From JAYZDF01 sp036337945 (lineage in GTDB: Bacteria; Myxococcota; Kuafuiibacteriia; Kuafuiibacteriales; Kuafuiibacteriaceae): a stretch of DNA of 38,228 nt. A program made the translations under genes and the position numbers. Each line of letters opens with the position of its first letter. Position 1 is the stretch's first letter. The stretch covers positions 1-38,228 of the forward strand of contig JAYZDF010000051.1 in NCBI GenBank assembly GCA_036337945.1, written 5' to 3'. Positions 23,088 to 32,127 of this stretch are shown one piece after another. Below the pieces are notes generated by a model. It worked only from the letters and a program-made list of their open reading frames with translations, was not told the origin of the DNA and searched no databases.

Positions 23088-24388
23088 CGCAGATTTGTCG
23101 AGAACCAAATGTTTCGACCGCGACAATTGTGTCTGTCTTAGTTTGTGGCGGAATTTTACTCCCCTTTGTTCCTCTCGCAGGTCCTTTATCAACAGACGAC
23201 TTGATGCCTTTGCTTGCGGTAGGTCTCAGCGGGTTCGCTGTTCTTTTTTCAAGACGAGCGCATATAAGATTTCCTGGATTTTTGGTTTGTTGCTTATTAA
23301 TATTTGCCGGCACAATTCTCTTTTCTGCAGCCTACAATTCATCGTCTCTCGGACAGCTTGTTCGCATGGCTGGGAAATCCAGTGGAAGGCTTATTTTCTT
23401 CGCAGTCCTCATTATCTGTCTAACCTACCTTTTTGACTCGCCGTCGAAAGCTAAAAAAGCTCTTTTTTGGTTTGCGGCCTTTGCAACCTTTGAATCACTC
23501 TTTTGCATTTGGGCCTACAAGACTCAGTATCAAGGACCATACGGAATCGGGATCGCAGATGTCCCTAGCTGGTCGGTTATCAGCGGACATGTTCGAGTTC
23601 ATGGGACCTTTTCTGGTGCGCTCAGCGTTCATGAAAAAGCCAGCGTCAGTTCAAACTTTTTGGCGAGCTATCTTGTGCTTAGTATTCCTGTGACCGGTGG
23701 CTTATTTCTCTACAATAAAAGTCTACATCGAAAGGTTTTCCTAGCCATCGCAATCGCGCTTCAGATTATCACTTTATATCTGACATATACACGGGCGTCC
23801 TTGGTTGCCCTTGGGATCGGCATCTTGGCGATGGGTTGGTTTATGAAGAAAAGAACCTGGTCCATCGCTGTCTTTATCTTAGGAATCGTTATTTCTTTAT
23901 CTGTCCCTGCCATGAGAGCGAAGTTTTTAAGTGAAGGCCATAATAGATATTCTCTCTGGTCTGCTGCCGTGAATACCTTCAGCTCGAACCCCGTTGCAGG
24001 TATTGGAGATGGACTATATATGTCGAACTTGGTGTCCAATCCATCCGTGTACGACACAGCATATGGTATTGCCAATGCGACGGCACATAATTCACTACTT
24101 ATGTCGGCTGCGAATTATGGTGTGCTCGGACTGCTTGCTCACATCCTGTTATACGCTTGTCTTGGGACTTTTGCGGTAATTTTTGTTCTCCGAAGCGGCA
24201 AAGAGTTTAGGGGGATAACTGTCGGTATTTTTGGCGCGATAGTCTGTTACCTGGTGCAAGACCAATTTAATAATCTGCACTATGTTCCGAAGGTTGCAAC
24301 GCAGATGTGGTTTCTCGTTGCCTTGCTTCCGGCTTTCGCCAAACCCAAACAGGAACTCGCTCCGCCACGAATGGAATCCAGTGTTTAG
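23084..24388 (+). CDS. Wzy-like O-antigen/exopolysaccharide polymerase
   Basis: I chose the GTG at 23084, which overlaps the stop of the Wzz-like gene in a GTGA junction and has GAGG six bases upstream. The frame extends to 23015, but that part is out of place in the neighbour. The 434-residue protein is almost entirely hydrophobic, with about ten to twelve helices. A Wzy_C/O-antigen-ligase-like segment spans the middle: LYLTYTRASLVALGIG, then a large periplasmic loop with RYSLWSAAVNTFSSNPVAGIGDGLY and ATAHNSLLMSAANYGVLGLLAH. The AHN motif after that loop is typical of the family. It joins repeat units made by the cluster; the sugar is unknown. Confidence 0.8.
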   Translation: MTQICREPNVSTATIVSVLVCGGILLPFVPLAGPLSTDDLMPLLAVGLSGFAVLFSRRAHIRFPGFLVCCLLIFAGTILFSAAYNSSSLGQLVRMAGKSSGRLIFFAVLIICLTYLFDSPSKAKKALFWFAAFATFESLFCIWAYKTQYQGPYGIGIADVPSWSVISGHVRVHGTFSGALSVHEKASVSSNFLASYLVLSIPVTGGLFLYNKSLHRKVFLAIAIALQIITLYLTYTRASLVALGIGILAMGWFMKKRTWSIAVFILGIVISLSVPAMRAKFLSEGHNRYSLWSAAVNTFSSNPVAGIGDGLYMSNLVSNPSVYDTAYGIANATAHNSLLMSAANYGVLGLLAHILLYACLGTFAVIFVLRSGKEFRGITVGIFGAIVCYLVQDQFNNLHYVPKVATQMWFLVALLPAFAKPKQELAPPRMESSV

Positions 24389-24427
24389 GCTTGCGAGGTG
24401 TTTGAACTGATGGCATGAACCCTGTGA

Positions 24428-25690
24428 ATGGAGCGAACACATGCCTACATTTTTATCGTGTTTGCTACACTGTTAGGCTTGTTCGAAGGTCCCGCAGAAA
24501 TTGCCTGTGTCGCCGCGATTCTCAGTATATTCTTTACCCAAAGATTTCGTGGCTTTCGTTTTTCCTTTATTGAAATAGGTATACTTGTTTGGGTCATCGC
24601 AGGAGTCTTTGGTCTCATTTCTGCGGAATCTCGCCCCAGCAGCGAAGACATGCTGCGACCTCTCCTCGCTCTCGCTTTTTTGGTTGGACTATTCGGCTTT
24701 CGACGTCTCTCAGTCAGTCAGTCAAGTAAAGTCGTGTTCGCTTTTGTGATTGCATTGCTCGTGAATGCTTCCTACGGCTTTCTTCAGTTTAGCTTTGGGG
24801 AGCTTCCTTTAGATAGTCTGCTGCTCGCTAATCCAAAATCTCCTCAGGTGCATATTCCAAATCATTACGGCTTACGAACGGTGAGCGGCCTGTACTATAA
24901 CCGGCTGAAACTTGCGCATATGGCTATTCCGGCGTTGGGACTTCTTTTGATTCCTACCATTGCACTACGACGCGCGTTCACGCCGGCAAGGAAAATACTT
25001 TACGTACTGGCAAGCCTCGTCTTGTTTGTCGCTGTTGTCATTACTCAAGCTAGAATGGCGCTCGCTGCTCTTATCATCTCATTCATTTTTACCGCGCTTG
25101 TTCTCGCTCGTCTTCGCTATATTTTGTTCCTTTTTGCGGGCACCTTGATAGCTGCAATCCTAACCTTTGGAATGCGGTTCGGTGTAGAACGTATTCAAGC
25201 AATAGGTACAGACTTTGGTATTCGCGCCAAAATTTTCGGTATTGGCTTATCTTTGTTCGAAGACAGTCCTCTACTTGGCATTGGCCATGGGATGTATAGA
25301 ATTAAAGCCACTGCCATAAAGGATGATAGCTGGGCTGCCTCATACTTAGTCGATGCTCACCAGCTATATCTTCATGTGTTGGCTGAAACAGGCATTGTCG
25401 GTTTTATTGGTTTCTTCGGTATGGTGGCGCTGAGTCTCATTTTCCTCATTCGCGAGGTTCGACGAACAAGAAAAGAGGAAACGGTTGATTCTGTTGCGTT
25501 ACGCGTTCTTTTGTTTGTACTGGTGGCCTATCTCTCACTTGGTTTATTTCATTTTCCTCTCCACCACGCTCCAGTAGCGCTTATGTTTTGGTTTGTGTTA
25601 GGCCTGACGTCTTCTATCCGACATCACCGCAAAGCAAACCCTGCCTTATCCTTTTTTGACGAAAGCAACGGTGAAGAACGTGTTACGTAA
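24428..25690 (+). CDS. Second O-antigen polymerase/ligase-family membrane protein (Wzy- or WaaL-like)
   Basis: The 420-residue protein has about ten to twelve transmembrane helices and the same core as the previous gene: VITQARMALAALIIS, a long loop with IFGIGLSLFEDSPLLGIGHGMYR, then DAHQLYLHVLAETGIVGFIGF. It is clearly a separate family member and not a fragment. It has an extra periplasmic region at ~130-165 (LANPKSPQVHIPNHYGLRTVSG). Two such genes in one cluster suggest that one is the polymerase and the other a ligase that transfers the polymer to its acceptor. The roles cannot be assigned from sequence alone. There is no good ribosome-binding site before the ATG at 24428; a GTG lies at 24424 in another frame. 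Confidence 0.78.
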   Translation: MERTHAYIFIVFATLLGLFEGPAEIACVAAILSIFFTQRFRGFRFSFIEIGILVWVIAGVFGLISAESRPSSEDMLRPLLALAFLVGLFGFRRLSVSQSSKVVFAFVIALLVNASYGFLQFSFGELPLDSLLLANPKSPQVHIPNHYGLRTVSGLYYNRLKLAHMAIPALGLLLIPTIALRRAFTPARKILYVLASLVLFVAVVITQARMALAALIISFIFTALVLARLRYILFLFAGTLIAAILTFGMRFGVERIQAIGTDFGIRAKIFGIGLSLFEDSPLLGIGHGMYRIKATAIKDDSWAASYLVDAHQLYLHVLAETGIVGFIGFFGMVALSLIFLIREVRRTRKEETVDSVALRVLLFVLVAYLSLGLFHFPLHHAPVALMFWFVLGLTSSIRHHRKANPALSFFDESNGEERVT

Positions 25691-27089
25691 GTTTTTCTTC
25701 ACCGGAATTGGGCTCATCCTCATTGGCCTGTCTCGGTTTGCTTTCAATGAACTATCTCAACTTCAATTTGGTTTGGAACAAACTGGACGACTAAATTTGG
25801 CCCTATCGCTCGCTATTTTACTCTCGATGCCTGCAGTTGCTTCTTTTGTCCCAGCGATGTTGCGTTTTGTGGCGAAGGCTAGAGGAGAAGGTAACCATAA
25901 GCAGGCTCGTTTTATGATGAGAAGACTGGGCCAGTTCACGGTCGGTACACTGACGGTTATTGCGGGCTTTATGATCCTTTTCCGAGAAGAAATTGGTCAG
26001 TCTCGAGGGATCGACGGCCAGCTTGTGTATTACTCTGCTGCTATTCTTCTTGCGGGTGGTAGTTATCAGTTTGTCCGAAATCTTTGCTACGCAATGGATC
26101 GAGTTGCCCGTTATTCACTATTCGAATTGTACGCAGGTCTCGGATTTGCAGTGACCCTCTTCGCTCTGGTTTTTTGGGAAGCTAAAGATCATCTGCTTTT
26201 GGCGTTTATTGTCTCTCACCTCATTTTTGTTATAGCGGGCTTACGCGAGTTTGCAGACGATTCTTCCAAAGTTACGCGAAGCGACATTCCTTATCGTCCC
26301 ATTTTTGCGTTTTCTTTTTGGGCCTTTCTAGGAACATCTGCATCGTGGGGACTCCGAGAACTTTCGGTGATCATCACCGCTGACTTTGCCGATCTCGAAG
26401 GCGTCGCTCACATGGGTTGGTGCGTCGCATTTCTAACGCCAATGCAGTTTTTGCCACGCGTTATTCGAACAGTCATTTTTGCAGACACGGCTGAGAAATC
26501 GGGTAGAGGGGAAGATAAACAGGCAGCGGTAGCCGTCTCAGAGACAAGCCATTGGATCGCTAACTTAAATTTACCGGTGTGCGGTGTACTCATTTTGCTT
26601 GCATCCGAAATCTTGTCCGTATTGACCCAGTCAAGTCGGCCTGAATTTGTTCTGGTTCTTCGCTTGATGATTGTGGGGATTGCATTTGATACGCTTTCTA
26701 CCTCAGCATCGAGTGCCATTTCTGGAGCCGGCAAGATCAAGCTAAACATGCTCATGTCTCTTCTTGGGCTTGCTGCTGCTACAACCGTTTGGGGTGTTTT
26801 GGGGACGGGTTCAGGTGTTGAAGGCGTTGCGCACGGTCTTCTCAGTGCATCCGTGGTTAGAGGAACTGGGCTCATTATCATTGCTAAGCTAACTTTTGAC
26901 GTAAGCTTAACAAGAAAGCCGGTTGTGCTTGGCACATTAATCCTCGCACTCTTGATGTGTTATTTCGCTCTGAGTTTAGGCCTTCAGGTTTGGTTCGCCG
27001 CCGGGTTATATGCGTTGATATCTCTTGGCTTATTATTTCCAGAAACCAAAACCCTAGTCGTACGGCTTCGTTCCCAAAATCGCATCTAG
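25671..27089 (+). CDS. Wzx-like polysaccharide flippase
   Basis: The frame opens at a TTG at 25656, but I prefer the GTG at 25671 (472 aa) inside the end of the previous gene; GTG 25680 is also possible. The protein has about twelve to fourteen transmembrane helices. The N-terminus is KNVLRKFFFTGIGLILIGLSRF, and LEQTGRLNLALSLAILLSMPAVASFVPAMLRF and the later EGVAHMGWCVAFLTPMQFLPRVIR correspond to the repeated halves of MATE/Wzx-type exporters. It would flip lipid-linked repeat units across the inner membrane for Wzy and Wzz. It overlaps the upstream gene by 20 bases and ends the polysaccharide cluster. The family call rests on helix pattern and context. Confidence 0.72.
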   Translation: MKNVLRKFFFTGIGLILIGLSRFAFNELSQLQFGLEQTGRLNLALSLAILLSMPAVASFVPAMLRFVAKARGEGNHKQARFMMRRLGQFTVGTLTVIAGFMILFREEIGQSRGIDGQLVYYSAAILLAGGSYQFVRNLCYAMDRVARYSLFELYAGLGFAVTLFALVFWEAKDHLLLAFIVSHLIFVIAGLREFADDSSKVTRSDIPYRPIFAFSFWAFLGTSASWGLRELSVIITADFADLEGVAHMGWCVAFLTPMQFLPRVIRTVIFADTAEKSGRGEDKQAAVAVSETSHWIANLNLPVCGVLILLASEILSVLTQSSRPEFVLVLRLMIVGIAFDTLSTSASSAISGAGKIKLNMLMSLLGLAAATTVWGVLGTGSGVEGVAHGLLSASVVRGTGLIIIAKLTFDVSLTRKPVVLGTLILALLMCYFALSLGLQVWFAAGLYALISLGLLFPETKTLVVRLRSQNRI

Positions 27090-27127
27090 ACCTTGCGGAT
27101 TGTCTGCATTGTTCATATTGGGCAGCT

Positions 27128-27904
27128 ATGAATGACGAAGCACCCGTACTAATTGAACAGCAAGGCCCAATCCTGAGGCTTTCATTCAATCGACCTAAAG
27201 CTCTCAATGCTCTTAATGCTGCAACACTCGATGCGTTTACTTCGGCTCTTCGTGAAGTTTCATCTGAGACTCGAGTTATCATTGTCCAAGGGAGTGGAGA
27301 AAAGTCTTTTGTTGCGGGAGCAGATATCGCTGAAATGGCCGATCTTTCCCCAACGGAGGCAGCAGCTTTTGCTGCCCAAGGACACGAAGCCGCGAATCTC
27401 ATCGAAACACTCGATGCGATTGTCATCGCCCAAGTCCAAGGTTTCGCGTTAGGTGGTGGGTGCGAAATGGCTTTGGCTTGCGACATGATTATTGCTGGCG
27501 AAAAAGCAAAATTTGGTCAGCCAGAGGTTGGACTGGGTGTCACGCCCGGTTTCGGCGGAACGACTCGTTTGGTTCGCCAAGTTGGACTTCACCGAGCACT
27601 CCAGTTATTAGCAACCGGCGAAATCATCAAAGCAGACCAGGCGCTTGCTTGGGGCTTGGTCAATGAAGTCGTTGCTCAGGACGAACTATCGAATCGGGTT
27701 CAGGCCATCGCGGAGATGATTGCGAAAAATGCGCCTTTTGCGGTTGCAGCTTCCAAAAAATCTGCGAGGGCTGCAGCGGAGACGGATCTGCGTACTGCAA
27801 ATGCCCTTGAGCAACAGTTGTTCGGGCTGTGTTTTTCTACTGCTGATCAAAAGGAAGGTATGCGGGCATTCATTGAGAAGCGCAAACCCGCCTGGTCGAA
27901 ATAG
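27128..27904 (+). CDS. Enoyl-CoA hydratase
   Basis: The ATG at 27128 gives a canonical 258-residue crotonase; the frame is open upstream to 26957 inside the flippase gene. The oxyanion-hole segments are AGADIAEM (63-70) and FALGGGCEMALACD (106-119). Both catalytic glutamates are present: Glu113 in GGGCEMA and Glu133 in FGQPEVGLGVTPGFGG. This is the pattern of the short-chain enoyl-CoA hydratase of fatty-acid or branched-chain amino-acid breakdown, adding water to a trans-2-enoyl-CoA. Two acyl-CoA dehydrogenases, which make such enoyl-CoAs, follow on the same strand. Confidence 0.93.
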   Translation: MNDEAPVLIEQQGPILRLSFNRPKALNALNAATLDAFTSALREVSSETRVIIVQGSGEKSFVAGADIAEMADLSPTEAAAFAAQGHEAANLIETLDAIVIAQVQGFALGGGCEMALACDMIIAGEKAKFGQPEVGLGVTPGFGGTTRLVRQVGLHRALQLLATGEIIKADQALAWGLVNEVVAQDELSNRVQAIAEMIAKNAPFAVAASKKSARAAAETDLRTANALEQQLFGLCFSTADQKEGMRAFIEKRKPAWSK

Positions 27905-27951
27905 ATCCTCTAATTGTTCGGGCAAACCATAAGTATTTGGTGAACCGATCA

Positions 27952-27977
27952 GGGTCTGTACTTGCCCCCTCAGACCC
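27952..27977. repeat. Perfect 7-base inverted repeat upstream of the first acyl-CoA dehydrogenase
   Basis: GGGTCTG (27952-27958) and CAGACCC (27971-27977) are exact reverse complements around a 12-base spacer, ending 19 bases before the ATG at 27997. As RNA this could form a stem just ahead of the start; as DNA it could be an operator. No U-run follows. Confidence 0.45.
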
Positions 27978-27996
27978 GCTGTGTCAGACGATCACC

Positions 27997-29166
27997 ATGG
28001 ACTTTCAATTTGACGATGTTCAACAGCAGATCGACCAAATGACCCGCGATTTTGCGACCAAAGAGGTTCGTCCTTTGGCCGCAGAGCTGGATGAACATAA
28101 ACGCTACCCCGCTGATTTGGTTGCTCGCATGGCAGAGCTCGGCCTTCTGGGAATGATGGTTCCTGAGGAATGGGGCGGCTCTGGATTGGACACCGTCAGT
28201 TACGCGATAGCTATGGAGAATATTTCCTGGGGTTGCGCAAGTACTGGCGTCATTATGAGCGTCAACAACTCTCTTTACTGTGACCCGGTAGTCAAAAATG
28301 CGACCGATGCCCAAAAAGAAAAATGGTTGCGTCCCTACGCCGTTGGAGAAAAGCTGGGATGTTTTGGATTAACTGAACCAACCAGTGGTTCTGATGCACA
28401 GAACATGAGTTGCCGAGCCGAAAAGAAAGAAGGCGGCGGCTGGATTTTACGCGGGTCGAAAAACTGGATCACCAATGGTCCTCAGGCGGATGCAATTGTT
28501 CTGTTTGCCACCACTCAACCCGGCGGGGGTTCTAAGTCGAGTACGGCATTTATTATCCCAAACGACACAAAAGGCTATATCCGCGAAGCCAACGACTCAA
28601 AACTGGGGATTCGTGCTTCTCACTCCTGCACGATTAGTCTCGATGAATGCGAATTGTCTGATGAACACATGCTAGGCACGGTCGGTCAGGGATTCAAAAT
28701 TGCCATGGCAACTCTCGATGGCGGTCGCATTGGAATCGCAGCGCAAGCGCTAGGTATCGCTCGAGCGGCGTACGAAGCTGCTCTCGAATATTCCCAAGAA
28801 CGTAAGTCGTTCGGGGTCGTTATCTCTAAACATCAGGCAATCCAATTTAAGCTGGCAGATATGGCGACGCAAATTGAAGCGGCACGCTTACTCGTTTATC
28901 GGGCGGCTTATCTCAAAGACAAAGGCGTTCGAAACAGCCGTGAATCCGCCATGGCGAAAGTATACGCAAGTGAGGTTGCGAACCGAGTAGCGACCCAAGC
29001 GATACAGATTTTTGGAGGCTATGGATACTCGACAGAATATCCCGTAGAGCGACACTTTCGTGACGCAAAAATTACTGAGATTTACGAGGGGACATCCGAG
29101 ATTCAAAGAATCGTCATCGCGGCGAATGTGCTCAAAGGCGGCGTTTTTGGCGCCCTAGGACTGTAA
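27997..29166 (+). CDS. Acyl-CoA dehydrogenase (first copy)
   Basis: I chose the ATG at 27997 (389 aa), which gives a standard N-terminus (FDDVQQQIDQMTRDFA); an upstream in-frame GTG at 27937 is less likely. The protein has the helix-sheet-helix acyl-CoA dehydrogenase layout: GLTEPTSGSDAQNM and WITNGPQAD in the FAD/substrate region, DGGRIGIAAQALGIARAAYE, and the catalytic base Glu364 in YEGTSEIQR. It oxidises an acyl-CoA to a 2-enoyl-CoA and passes electrons to electron-transfer flavoprotein, which is not encoded here. The chain-length class cannot be fixed from sequence alone; it resembles the short-chain/branched-chain group. A similar gene follows after 16 bases. Confidence 0.93.
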   Translation: MDFQFDDVQQQIDQMTRDFATKEVRPLAAELDEHKRYPADLVARMAELGLLGMMVPEEWGGSGLDTVSYAIAMENISWGCASTGVIMSVNNSLYCDPVVKNATDAQKEKWLRPYAVGEKLGCFGLTEPTSGSDAQNMSCRAEKKEGGGWILRGSKNWITNGPQADAIVLFATTQPGGGSKSSTAFIIPNDTKGYIREANDSKLGIRASHSCTISLDECELSDEHMLGTVGQGFKIAMATLDGGRIGIAAQALGIARAAYEAALEYSQERKSFGVVISKHQAIQFKLADMATQIEAARLLVYRAAYLKDKGVRNSRESAMAKVYASEVANRVATQAIQIFGGYGYSTEYPVERHFRDAKITEIYEGTSEIQRIVIAANVLKGGVFGALGL

Positions 29167-29182
29167 TTGCGGAGTTGGCATC

Positions 29183-30331
29183 GTGGAATTTGAACTGAGC
29201 GAAGAGCATAATCTTATTCGTGAGACGGCCCGTCGGATCGCTGAAGCTGAATTGCTTCCACGTGCCGCTCAAACAGATAAAGAAGGTCTTTTTCCCCGCG
29301 AGCAGATGAAATTGCTTGCTGAAAATGGTTTCCTCACAATGTTAGTGCCAGAAGAGTTCGGTGGAACGAATGCAGGTTCCGTTGGCTATTCTCTAGCACT
29401 TACCGAGATAGCCCGCGCTTGCGGGTCTACAGCCGTTACGATGGCAGTCACCAATATGGTTGCGGATGCGATCAATGCTTTTGGAAACGATGAACAAAAA
29501 CAAAAGTGGATTCCGAAGATTGCTAATGGTGAGATGTCTTGTGCCGCTTTCTCTTTGTCCGAGCCCGGTTCTGGCTCGGATGCCGCAAGTCTGAAGGCGA
29601 CTGCGGTAAGAGACGGTGACGATTACATTATCAACGGAGAGAAATGCTGGGTAACAAGTGGAGACCAGGCTGGATTGATTCTGGTGATGGCCAAGACAGA
29701 CACAAGTCAGCGCTCAAGTGGCATCTCAACTTTTCTTGTTGAACCTAGTACCCCAGGGTTTTCTGTCGGAAGACACGAAGAAAAAATGGGGCTACGCGGT
29801 TCTTCTACGGTCTCATTGAGTTTCCAAGACGCCAGAGTCCCAGCCACTAACCGCTTAGGCCCAGAAGGGATCGGATTTAAGATCGCCATGCGTGCACTCG
29901 ATGGAGGACGAATTGGTATCGCTTCTCAAGCGCTCGGTATCCATCAGTCTTGTCTCGAGAATTCCCGAAAGTACTCGCTTGACCGAAAGCAGTTTTCAAA
30001 GCCACTCGCTAATTTTCAGGCGATTCAATTCAAGATAGCCGATATGGCTACGGCGTATGATGCGTCTAGAATGCTAATCCTCAAGGCGGCCACCCGAAAA
30101 GATGCTGGTTTGCCCTTCACTCAAGACGCTTCGATGGCCAAACTGTTCGCGACTGAGGCAGCCAATCAAGCGGCTCTTGAGGCGATCCAGATTCATGGTG
30201 GCTACGGTTACACTGACGAATTCCCGGTGGAACGCCATCTCCGAGATGTTCGCGTGACCACAATTTATGAGGGAACATCGGAGATTCAACGATTAGTCAT
30301 CGCCCGAGAAGCCTTGGGCCACGGTAAGTAG
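29183..30331 (+). CDS. Acyl-CoA dehydrogenase (second copy)
   Basis: The start is a GTG at 29183 with GGAG eight bases upstream. The 382-residue protein has the same architecture as its upstream neighbour: SLSEPGSGSDAASL, KCWVTSGDQAG, MGLRGSSTVSLSF, DGGRIGIASQALGI and the catalytic Glu363 in YEGTSEIQR. The two are clearly homologous but differ through most of their length, so they are old paralogues with probably different substrates rather than a recent tandem duplication. With the hydratase they form a partial beta-oxidation set; thiolase and 3-hydroxyacyl-CoA dehydrogenase are absent from the window. Confidence 0.93.
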   Translation: MEFELSEEHNLIRETARRIAEAELLPRAAQTDKEGLFPREQMKLLAENGFLTMLVPEEFGGTNAGSVGYSLALTEIARACGSTAVTMAVTNMVADAINAFGNDEQKQKWIPKIANGEMSCAAFSLSEPGSGSDAASLKATAVRDGDDYIINGEKCWVTSGDQAGLILVMAKTDTSQRSSGISTFLVEPSTPGFSVGRHEEKMGLRGSSTVSLSFQDARVPATNRLGPEGIGFKIAMRALDGGRIGIASQALGIHQSCLENSRKYSLDRKQFSKPLANFQAIQFKIADMATAYDASRMLILKAATRKDAGLPFTQDASMAKLFATEAANQAALEAIQIHGGYGYTDEFPVERHLRDVRVTTIYEGTSEIQRLVIAREALGHGK

Positions 30332-30432
30332 CTAACAAAAACTTTGAATAATTGCTGCGTGTTATCGTCATAGCTTTGCTCGATGTTGATCCTGCTTGAC
30401 CTTCCTCCTCGACCACCTCTAGGACCATTGCT

Positions 30433-31032
30433 ATGCAATTTCGCTTAATTGCCCTCGTTTTCTTTTGCGTATCCCTATTTGGGATTCCTTCGGCGGAAGC
30501 TTCTCTAAAGGTTGGCGTCGTAGACGTTTTGAAGGTGATGGACGCAGTCCCCGCTTGGGGAAAAGTCGTTAATAAAATGAAGTCTGAGTGGCAAGCAAAG
30601 CAATCGGAGCTCGAAAAGAAACAAAATGACTTGAAAGCCAAGAAAGCTCAGCTGGAACAAAAAGCCGTGGTCAGTGACCCTCGCACGATCGCGAAAGAAG
30701 AAGCCGAGCTCATGCAAGAAGCTCAAAAATTAGCCCAGACCTTTATGGTTCAACAAAGGCTCATCTCAGCGCAAGAATTGGATTTGAAAAACCAAATGTT
30801 CAAGCGCATTGAACCACTTGTGTACAAGCTTGCAGAAGATCGAGACCTTTCATTTGTTTTTGAAGCTGGAACTGAACAACAGCCGAACGTACTTTATAAC
30901 AGCAAATCAGTCGATCTTACGAAACAGGTTGTCCGCGCATATAAAAGTACCTACAAAAATAAGTCATTTGAGGTGAGAACAGAATTCCCGCCTGGATTCG
31001 GTCAGGGCGGTCCCGCAGCGATGCCTCAATAA
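30433..31032 (+). CDS. skp: Skp/OmpH-family periplasmic chaperone
   Basis: Skp carries unfolded outer-membrane proteins across the periplasm. The 199-residue protein has a signal peptide (RLIALVFFCVSLFGIPSAEA), an N-terminal strand region VGVVDVLKVMDAVPAWG, a long charged coiled coil (~50-115, the tentacle helices) and a C-terminal part VLYNSKSVDLTKQVVRAYK. This is the family's usual order. The C-terminal tail after that is Gly/Pro-rich and a little longer than in E. coli Skp. BamA, often next to skp, is absent from the upstream side; instead the gene starts an operon with lpxD 27 bases downstream, the common skp-lpxD-fabZ order. I see no good ribosome-binding site. Confidence 0.85.
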   Translation: MQFRLIALVFFCVSLFGIPSAEASLKVGVVDVLKVMDAVPAWGKVVNKMKSEWQAKQSELEKKQNDLKAKKAQLEQKAVVSDPRTIAKEEAELMQEAQKLAQTFMVQQRLISAQELDLKNQMFKRIEPLVYKLAEDRDLSFVFEAGTEQQPNVLYNSKSVDLTKQVVRAYKSTYKNKSFEVRTEFPPGFGQGGPAAMPQ

Positions 31033-31059
31033 CCGGTCAGTTTGATCTGAGGTTTCGGC

Positions 31060-32127
31060 GTGAGAACATTACAAGAAATCAACGAGCTTGTCGGCGGTCG
31101 AATTGTTCGCGGAGATCAAGCGTTATGTCTCACTGCAGTTCGTCCACTTGACCAGGCCGAACCAGGATCTATTAGTTTCGTCTCTAAACAAAAATACGTA
31201 CAATTCCTCCAATCAACAAAGGCTTCGGCAGTTCTTCTGTCGCCCGAGCTGGTTGAAGCACATTTGAATTTAATACCTGAGCCTGTTGCGGTTCTGGAGG
31301 TAAAATCACCCTATGTCGCTTTCGCGCAAAGCGCTCAGCTTCTTGCGGCCAAGATTCCTGCGCCTATTGGTGTTCACGCGTCCTCCGTCGTTGAGTCCAG
31401 CGCGAAGATCGGAAAAAATGTAAGTATAGGACCTTTTGCGTATGTCGGTGCAAATGCGCGCGTTGATGATGGCGCTGTCCTTTACGCGGGCGTCCACGTG
31501 GAGGCTGATGCTTCCGTGGGCGGAGGTAGCATCCTATACAACCATGTTGTGATTAGGCATAACTGCCACGTTGGTGCCGGTTGTATTTTGCATCCTGGCG
31601 TTGTGATCGGTTCCGATGGTTTTGGCTTTGCTCCGAAGACGGCCGAAGACGGAAAAGACTTAGAGAACCTTCAGCATATTAAAATTCCGCAAAGCGGAAA
31701 TGTCGTTATCGAAAATTCAGTGGAGATCGGCTCAAATAGCTGTGTAGACCGCGGTGCGTTAGGAACAACCTTGATTCAATCCGGAACAAAAATAGACAAT
31801 TTGGTCCAAATTGGCCACAACGCAGAATTGGGAAAGAATTGTATCTTGGTTGCGCAGTCTGGAGTTGCGGGCTCGACGAAGCTGGGTACAGCCGTCACCT
31901 TAGCAGCGCAAGCAGGTGTTGCTGGACACCTATCCATTGGTTCTGGCGCTCTTATTCTTGGTCAAGCGGGCGTAGCACAGGACGTCGAGCCGGGTAAGAA
32001 GATGATGGGCACGCCAGCATTGCCTGCCACGCAGTTCTTGCGAAACTCCGTATATTTTGCTCAATTAACCAAGCTTGTAGGTCGTATCAGCAAGTTAGAA
32101 AAAAAGATTTTTTCGAAGGATAAATAA
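31060..32127 (+). CDS. lpxD: UDP-3-O-acylglucosamine N-acyltransferase
   Basis: LpxD adds the second hydroxy-acyl chain, on nitrogen, in lipid A synthesis. The GTG start has GAGG eight bases upstream and gives the family length of 355. An N-terminal uridine-binding domain (LTAVRPLDQAEPGSISFVSKQK) is followed by many left-handed beta-helix hexapeptide repeats (IGKNVSIGPFAYVGANARV and on). The signature GSDGFGFAP (185-192 region) and the catalytic His253 in QIGHNAELG are both present. A short C-terminal helix ends the protein. The next gene's ATG directly follows its stop. Confidence 0.95.
   Translation: MRTLQEINELVGGRIVRGDQALCLTAVRPLDQAEPGSISFVSKQKYVQFLQSTKASAVLLSPELVEAHLNLIPEPVAVLEVKSPYVAFAQSAQLLAAKIPAPIGVHASSVVESSAKIGKNVSIGPFAYVGANARVDDGAVLYAGVHVEADASVGGGSILYNHVVIRHNCHVGAGCILHPGVVIGSDGFGFAPKTAEDGKDLENLQHIKIPQSGNVVIENSVEIGSNSCVDRGALGTTLIQSGTKIDNLVQIGHNAELGKNCILVAQSGVAGSTKLGTAVTLAAQAGVAGHLSIGSGALILGQAGVAQDVEPGKKMMGTPALPATQFLRNSVYFAQLTKLVGRISKLEKKIFSKDK

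Noticed and set aside
26408..27486. Two long minus-strand frames (26408-26935 and 26884-27486) over the flippase and enoyl-CoA hydratase genes
   Set aside because: Their translations are low-complexity Ala/Ser/Thr/Pro-rich and match nothing, while the plus-strand genes have full family motifs.
27983..27989. GTCAGAC before the acyl-CoA dehydrogenase as a further site of the GntR regulator
   Set aside because: The six fixed bases of GTCNGAC are expected several times in a window of this size, and the flanks do not extend the palindrome as at 14503-14519.
27997..30331. Recent tandem duplication of the acyl-CoA dehydrogenases
   Set aside because: The two proteins share only family-wide motifs and differ over most positions, so they are old paralogues.
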